A program made the position numbers and the translations under genes. This document shows, piece by piece, positions 59,000-64,000 of a DNA stretch of 64,000 nucleotides. Origin of the DNA: Rhodoferax ferrireducens (GTDB lineage Bacteria > Pseudomonadota > Gammaproteobacteria > Burkholderiales > Burkholderiaceae_C); the NCBI RefSeq assembly GCF_003347515.1, contig NZ_QEII01000265.1:1-64000 (forward strand). Direction: 5' to 3'. Under the pieces are notes generated by a model. That model saw nothing but the letters and a program-made list of their open reading frames with translations, did no database searches and was not told where the DNA came from. Position 1 is the stretch's first letter. Every line of letters begins with the position of its first letter.

Positions 59000-61900
59000 T
59001 CAATGAAAATCCCGACTCGGCGCGGCGAGCCGCCCCAGCAGGTACGTCAAATCGACGAAGTGCTTTGCAATCAGATTGCGTACTTCGCCCTCGCGCTGCC
59101 AGGTCCCGTAAACGCCCAGCAGCCTTGCATTCATCAATTCATTGCGCTGCTGCTCGCGCACCCCTTTCCAGACGATGACCTGCACGGCACCATCTTCATC
59201 TTCCAGCGACACAAAAATGACACCCTTGGCCGTTTCAGGCTGTTGCCGCAGCGTCACGATGCCGCAGGCCCGCACCAGCCTGCCATTGGGCAAGCCGCGC
59301 AATTCGCTCGATGACTTGAAGCGCATGGAGCTCAATCGGCTTCTGAGCAGTGCCAGCGGATGGCGCCGCAAGGTCAGGCCCAGCGCGGCGTAGTCGAAGA
59401 CGATTTCTTCCCCCTCGGGCGCTTCGGGCAACTCCAGGATGTCTTCCTCCACCGGGGCATCGCGCAGCAGCTCCGGCGGCGCATGCAGTGCCGCCGCGTC
59501 CCAGACCTGTTGCCTGCGATGCCCAGAGAGGCTTGCCAATGCATCAGCGCCTGCCAGCAGCTTCATCTCATACTGCTCCAGGTTGGCGCGCCGAGACAGG
59601 TCTTCGGCACCTTCGAAAGGATGCTGTGCGCGAGCGGCGACGATGCGCTCGGCGGATGCACTCTTGAGCCCGGAAATCAAGCGTAGGCCCAGGCGCACGG
59701 CCGGCTCATGCGGCAGGTCTTCCAGGGTCGCGTCCACCTCGCTGAACATCACGTCCACTGGCCGGACTTCGACACCATGGCGCTTGGCGTCCTGCACCAG
59801 CTGATTGGGCGAGTAAAAGCCCAAGGGCTGCGAGTTCAGCATGGCGGCCAGGAACGCCGCCGGCTCTGCGTGTTTCAGCCAGCAGCTGGCGTAGACTAGC
59901 AGCGCAAATGATGCGGCATGTGACTCGGGAAAGCCATATTCAGAAAAGCCTTTAATCTGTTCAAAAATCTGCAGCGCAAACGCCTTCTCGTAGCCGCGTT
60001 CTGTCATGCCGTTGACGATGCGGTCATAGTATTTCTCCAGACCGCCTTTGCGCTTCCAGGCCGCCATGGCCCGGCGCAAGCCATCGGCTTCGCCCGGGGT
60101 GAAGCCGGCCGCCAGGATGCTGACCTGCATGACCTGCTCCTGAAAAACCGGCACCCCGAGCGTTCTCCCCAGCGCTTCCTCCAGGGCCGTACTCGGGTAG
60201 GACACGAGCTCCTTACCCTGGCGCCGGTTCAAATACGGGTGCACCATGCCGCCCTGAATTGGGCCCGGTCGGACCAGCGCGACCTCAATCACCAGGTCGT
60301 AAAAACAGCGCGGCTGCAAGCGCGGCAGCATGCTCATCTGGGCGCGAGATTCAATCTGGAACACGCCCACGGTGTCGGCTCGGCAAATCATCTCGTAGGT
60401 GTCCGGGTCTTCGGCCGGGATGTCCTGCATTTGAAATTGATAGCCGCGGCGCATGCTGACGAATTCGAGCGACTTGCGAATCGCCGTGAGCATGCCAAGG
60501 GCCAGCACATCGACCTTCAGCAGGCCCATGGCGTCGAGGTCATCCCGGTCCCACTGGATAAAAGTTCTGTTCTCATCGGAGGCGGCCTCAATCGGAACCA
60601 TTCTGGAAAGTGGCCCCTTGGTGAGCACAAAGCCACCCGGGTGCTGCGACAGATGGCGCGGGAAACCCAGCAACTGGCGGGTGAGCGCCATCAGCTGCTG
60701 GACGCCCAGGTCATCCAACGAGAGTCCCAGCTCCTTAAGCCGGTCCGCCTGCAGCTCCCGGCCATCCCACCAGTGGTGCGACTTGGCCAGCTTTTCCAGC
60801 AGTTCGAGGTCGAAGCCCAGCGCCTTGCCGACGTCGCGGATGGCGGATTTGGGACGGTACGAAATCACCACGCCAGTCAGGGCCGCCCGGTCTCGCCCGT
60901 ACTTCTGATACAGGTACTGAATGACTTCCTCCCGGCGCTCGTGCTCGAAGTCGATGTCGATGTCGGGCGGTTCGTTGCGCTCGCGGCTGATGAAGCGCTC
61001 GAACAGCACACTCATTCGCGCCGGGTCCACCTCCGTCACGCCCAGGCAATAGCAGACTGCGCTGTTGGCGGCCGAGCCTCGGCCCTGGCAGAGGATGTTT
61101 CGCGATTTCGCAAATGAAGTGATATCGAAAACGGTCAGGAAGTACTGTTCGTAATGCAGTTCGCAAATCAGCGCCAGCTCGTGTTCAATCTGGTGCTGGA
61201 CTTTGGCCGTCATGCCACCGGGCCAACGGCGGCCGGCGCCTTCATAAGTGACCCGGCGCAAGTACGACTCGGCGGTCTCGCCAGCTGGCACCACTTCTTG
61301 CGGGTACTGGTATTTGAGCTCGTCCAGCGAGAAGTGGCACCGGTCAGCCACCTTGAGCGTCTCTGTCAACAATTCCACCGGGAAGGTTTGTGCCAGCCGC
61401 AAACGGGTGCGCAGGTGCCGCTCCGCGTTCTGCTGCAGCTCCAGGCCGCATTCGGTCAGGGGTTTGCCAATCCGTATGGCCGTCATGACGTCCTGCAGCG
61501 GCTTGCGCGAGCGGACATGCATGTGCACATCGCCGACTGCCACCAGCGGAATGGCCGTTGCGTCGCTGACCTGTTTGAGCTTGTGCAGCCAGATTTCATC
61601 GTCCAGCATGCGCAGCTGTTCAACACCGAGCCAGCATCGGCCGATGAAGTGTTGCAGCGTCCATTGCCCGATGGCCAGCAGCTGCTCAGGAGTGCTGGCG
61701 CGCTCGGGCGACACGAGCACCAGGCAATCAGCCAATTGCGCACCCTGCAGGTCATCGAGCAGAAGTCGGTAAGTTCCCTTTTTTTCGGTCGTTCGTCGCA
61801 GGCGTGTAATTAACTCGCACAGATTGCCGTAGCCATTCAGGTTGATGGCCAGGACGACCAGATTGAAGGGCGTCTCACACGCCACCTGGAACTGCGAGCC

Positions 61901-62101
61901 AATCAGCAGCTTGAGTCCCACCGACTTCGCCTCCACGTGGGCCCGCACGACGCCGGCCATGCTGCATTCATCCGTCATGGCCAGCGCCGAGTAGCCCAAC
62001 GCCTTCGCGCGCTGAACAAGCTCTTCCGGTTTACTGGCGCCTTTGAGGAAAGAAAAGTTGGACAGGCACCGAAGCTCGGCGTAATGGGGCAATACGGACA
62101 T
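59000..62101 (-). CDS. dnaE2: Error-prone DNA polymerase DnaE2 (ImuC)
   Basis: A 1033-residue C-family polymerase. The PHP domain opens YAELRCLSNFSFLKGASKPEELV; the palm carries the catalytic DIDIDFEHERREEV; GRGSAANSAVCYCLGVTEVDP and GVFQIESRAQMSMLPRLQPR are core signatures; the C-terminal OB region reads GIVTLRQQPETAKGVIFVSLEDEDG. Length is normal for DnaE2. It performs translesion synthesis as part of the ImuA-ImuB-DnaE2 mutasome, usually LexA-controlled. It follows imuB after 9 bp. Confidence 0.97.
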   Translation of the reverse strand: MSVLPHYAELRCLSNFSFLKGASKPEELVQRAKALGYSALAMTDECSMAGVVRAHVEAKSVGLKLLIGSQFQVACETPFNLVVLAINLNGYGNLCELITRLRRTTEKKGTYRLLLDDLQGAQLADCLVLVSPERASTPEQLLAIGQWTLQHFIGRCWLGVEQLRMLDDEIWLHKLKQVSDATAIPLVAVGDVHMHVRSRKPLQDVMTAIRIGKPLTECGLELQQNAERHLRTRLRLAQTFPVELLTETLKVADRCHFSLDELKYQYPQEVVPAGETAESYLRRVTYEGAGRRWPGGMTAKVQHQIEHELALICELHYEQYFLTVFDITSFAKSRNILCQGRGSAANSAVCYCLGVTEVDPARMSVLFERFISRERNEPPDIDIDFEHERREEVIQYLYQKYGRDRAALTGVVISYRPKSAIRDVGKALGFDLELLEKLAKSHHWWDGRELQADRLKELGLSLDDLGVQQLMALTRQLLGFPRHLSQHPGGFVLTKGPLSRMVPIEAASDENRTFIQWDRDDLDAMGLLKVDVLALGMLTAIRKSLEFVSMRRGYQFQMQDIPAEDPDTYEMICRADTVGVFQIESRAQMSMLPRLQPRCFYDLVIEVALVRPGPIQGGMVHPYLNRRQGKELVSYPSTALEEALGRTLGVPVFQEQVMQVSILAAGFTPGEADGLRRAMAAWKRKGGLEKYYDRIVNGMTERGYEKAFALQIFEQIKGFSEYGFPESHAASFALLVYASCWLKHAEPAAFLAAMLNSQPLGFYSPNQLVQDAKRHGVEVRPVDVMFSEVDATLEDLPHEPAVRLGLRLISGLKSASAERIVAARAQHPFEGAEDLSRRANLEQYEMKLLAGADALASLSGHRRQQVWDAAALHAPPELLRDAPVEEDILELPEAPEGEEIVFDYAALGLTLRRHPLALLRSRLSSMRFKSSSELRGLPNGRLVRACGIVTLRQQPETAKGVIFVSLEDEDGAVQVIVWKGVREQQRNELMNARLLGVYGTWQREGEVRNLIAKHFVDLTYLLGRLAAPSRDFH

Positions 62102-62110
62102 GGTGCCAGC

Positions 62111-63433
62111 TCACGCAAAAAGCCCATGCAAATACCAGGACGCTGTTTCGTCCTTTGGCAGGCGCTGCTGGAATATCCAGAGCGCGCCGGCGTGCTGGCT
62201 TAGCGCCACCCAGTAGTCGCGCGCGACATTGAGGCTGCGCTGGCCACCGCCCTCGGTTTCCTTGACGCGATGCCACCAGCCGCCTTCGACACGCTCCGGA
62301 CCCAGCAACAGTTGCAGCGGCCCCTGGTACAGCGGGCGCTCGTCCTTGACGTCCAGCTTCAGCGGTGTTTTGAGAATCCAGGTCGGCTGCGGACCCGGCA
62401 CCTGGCGAACTTTCGTTGTCGGCCTCTTGGCGTTCATCGGTTGCCAGCGATTCATCCACTCCATGCGGGTGTCTTCGGTCAGCACGGGCCGCAGCACACG
62501 TTTTTTGCCGAGTCGCGCCTCGATGCGCTCCAGCACCAGGTCCAGCGCTTCGCCGGTCGCGCGCGCATCGGGCAGCAGGGACAGACTGTCCTCCACGATG
62601 GCCGTGACTTCGGTGGCGCTCAGGACGAGGTCGCTGGCCGGGGCATTCAAGGTCACCTTTGCCAGGTTTTCGGTCAGGAGGCGGTACAGATGGTCCACGT
62701 TCTGGGTTGGCTGCGCGGTGCGGACCGTGATTTCGCCCCCATCGCCGGCATCGCGGGAGCGCATGACGTCATGGCACCAATGCAAAGTGAAAGCGGTGAC
62801 ACCACAGTGGCGTGCGGCGAGCCAGCCCCCCATCTGCACCAGCAGGCGGCGCGCGCCAAACATCAGGCCGGGTGCCGTGTCGACGCGGCCGGGCAATTCC
62901 AGTTTTGCAGAAAATATCTCCGGCAATGTCACCCAGGGGTAGCCCTCGGGGCGCAGGCCGTAAGCCTGGTCCAGCGCCAGCAGCAGTTGGCTGTCAAAGC
63001 GCCGACTGATACCGCCGCGCGGCAGCTTGCGCACGTCGGCCAGGGTTCGGCACCCCAGGCGGGCTAGAGTGGCGCCATGGGCGTTGACCGCATCGATGCA
63101 CTCAAACGGCAAGGGGTCCAGCACCTTGGACAGCGGTCCGGCAAAGCCGTCACGGATACCCAGGCGTGCGCAAGCGAGGGCCGCAAGACTGGTCGGTGCC
63201 CACGCGAGCGCAGTGACACCGAGCTCGGCCGCGCCTGCTTCAACAAGCTGATGCAGGTGGTCCTCACCGCCGAACAAGCGCAGGCTTTGCTTAAGCTCCA
63301 GCAATACCGTTTGGTCTAACTTCGCAACACGTGGTGAATATTGCAAAGCCCAAACAGCAACGCCGGTAGCGTCAATGCGCAGCGAGCTGTCGCAGGCGAC
63401 GTCGGTTAACAGCGCTGCCCAATGTGCTGACAT
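62111..63433 (-). CDS. imuB: ImuB, inactive Y-family polymerase-like protein
   Basis: A 440-residue protein, ATG at 63433 with GGAGG six bases upstream (a TTG 21 bp earlier is less likely). It has Y-family order without the catalytic acidic residues: LKQSLRLFGGEDHL, CIDAVNAHGATLARLGCRTLADVRKLPRGGISRRFDSQLLLALDQAYG (HhH-like thumb) and a long C-terminal tail ending WVALSQHAGALWIFQQRL. ImuB links DnaE2 to the sliding clamp and ImuA. It overlaps imuA by 62 bp. Confidence 0.94.
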   Translation of the reverse strand: MSAHWAALLTDVACDSSLRIDATGVAVWALQYSPRVAKLDQTVLLELKQSLRLFGGEDHLHQLVEAGAAELGVTALAWAPTSLAALACARLGIRDGFAGPLSKVLDPLPFECIDAVNAHGATLARLGCRTLADVRKLPRGGISRRFDSQLLLALDQAYGLRPEGYPWVTLPEIFSAKLELPGRVDTAPGLMFGARRLLVQMGGWLAARHCGVTAFTLHWCHDVMRSRDAGDGGEITVRTAQPTQNVDHLYRLLTENLAKVTLNAPASDLVLSATEVTAIVEDSLSLLPDARATGEALDLVLERIEARLGKKRVLRPVLTEDTRMEWMNRWQPMNAKRPTTKVRQVPGPQPTWILKTPLKLDVKDERPLYQGPLQLLLGPERVEGGWWHRVKETEGGGQRSLNVARDYWVALSQHAGALWIFQQRLPKDETASWYLHGLFA

Positions 63434-63998
63434 TGGAGGCCTCCGTCTTTGCAATCAACTGGCTCGGGCGCATCAGCCGGGGCGTGAACACGCTTTCCAG
63501 CGTGCCCGGAATGGAGGACAGCACGATGGAGCCGTCCAGCAATGCGCCTTTGCGTTTCAGGATTCGAACGTGCAGCTCCCAGTCCGGGCCAAGCGTGGTC
63601 AATACCCGTAGCGGCGCCGGTGATGCGTCGAGTTGGGCAGCTTCTGGTCGGAACAAAAAGACCGGGCAATCACACGATTGGGCATGCACCTGCAGTCGGC
63701 GCAGTTGCTCCGCGCGCGCTTGCGGCAGCCAGGCCAGGATGGCGCCACCCCGGGGGTTGGCCTTCACAAGCTGTTCGGTGCACCACAAGCGCTCGGCCGG
63801 GGTGTCGGCGGCAATCCAGACCAGGTTTTTTTCTGAAATACCCAGCTTCACCAGTCCAGGCGCATGCGGGCGTTTTGGTGGGCCTACCAGCAGGATTTGG
63901 CCGCCGCTGGCCACCAGTCCCGCCAGAGCGGGTGAGAGCAGACGCCACTCGCAGAGAGACGGCTGCGGCTGCAGCAGTTCGGTGAGCGAATTGCAGGG
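63372..63998 (-). CDS. imuA: ImuA (partial, runs off the window)
   Basis: The frame is open from the right edge (codon at 63998) and encodes at least 208 residues: NSLTELLQPQPSLCEWRLLSPALAGLVASGGQILLVGPPKRPHAPGL, then WCTEQLVKANPRGGAILAWLPQA and LRRLQVHAQSCDCPVFLFRP. This is the RecA/SulA-related ImuA family; the N-terminus lies beyond 64000. Partner of ImuB and DnaE2 in induced mutagenesis. Confidence 0.9.
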   Translation of the reverse strand, partial: PCNSLTELLQPQPSLCEWRLLSPALAGLVASGGQILLVGPPKRPHAPGLVKLGISEKNLVWIAADTPAERLWCTEQLVKANPRGGAILAWLPQARAEQLRRLQVHAQSCDCPVFLFRPEAAQLDASPAPLRVLTTLGPDWELHVRILKRKGALLDGSIVLSSIPGTLESVFTPRLMRPSQLIAKTEASNVSTLGSAVNRRRLRQLAAH

Positions 63999-64000
63999 CC

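Overview
The window reads as a chromosome segment of a betaproteobacterium, most likely Burkholderiales (Comamonadaceae-like). This is an inference from the imuA-imuB-dnaE2 mutagenesis cassette at the right edge, the moderate-to-high GC content, and the style of the HU, thermonuclease, CSD-DUF1294 and DUF1272 proteins. Almost everything left of about 57 kb looks like accessory DNA: tightly packed multigene cassettes of unrelated function, several decayed genes, plasmid replication remnants, and an IS21 remnant.

Layout. 0-5 kb: decayed amidohydrolase, secreted NUC1-type nuclease, DUF1272 protein, TPMT-like methyltransferase, replication-relaxation-like protein. 5.8-8.75 kb: an unrecognised paralogous cluster, in which three copies of one gene family (two followed by a coupled small partner) each have a short hairpin leader, with terminators closing the units. 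8.9-10.4 kb: SDR fusion divergent from an HxlR regulator. 10.9-15.4 kb: a 1498-residue Avs-like STAND NTPase with an N-terminal PD-(D/E)XK nuclease. 15.8-23 kb: unknown genes, a CSD-DUF1294 membrane protein and an accessory exonuclease VII pair whose large subunit carries an N-terminal DUF5710-like domain. 24.2-27.05 kb: a bacterial ubiquitin-like conjugation operon (Ubl, E2, JAB-E1 fusion, DUF6527) divergent from an XRE-ImmA regulator/protease pair, with a palindromic operator on the shared promoter; it abuts a decayed AlkD-type gene. 28-33.3 kb: plasmid-like replication module (HU, an array of six 16-18 bp palindromes, HTH proteins, truncated repA, TrfA-like initiator, iterons). 34.3-44.8 kb: IS21 remnant, then a helicase-methylase-ATPase (Hma-like) defence operon led by a ribbon-helix-helix protein. 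45.3-52.5 kb: a compact four-gene operon of dynamin-like GTPase fused to a MIT_C phospholipase-D-like domain, C2H2 zinc-finger protein, coiled-coil protein and Hsp70. I know of no named system with this gene set and consider it the best candidate for an undescribed one. 52.8-57.5 kb: remnants of a CoiA-like gene, brxL (BREX) and a dnaE2 tail among small unknown genes and a P-loop kinase. 57.6-64 kb: secreted thermonuclease, an unknown acidic protein, then dnaE2, imuB and imuA (cut by the window edge).

How the parts work together. At least three predicted anti-mobile-element systems (Avs-like, Ubl operon, Hma-like) plus the GTPase/Hsp70 operon and BREX debris make this a defence island. The plasmid replication remnant and IS debris suggest it was built by successive integrations. 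The XRE-ImmA pair resembles DNA-damage-responsive regulators known from other immune operons, and the flanking imuABC cassette is itself normally SOS controlled. All family names were assigned by reading motifs; no database search was run.
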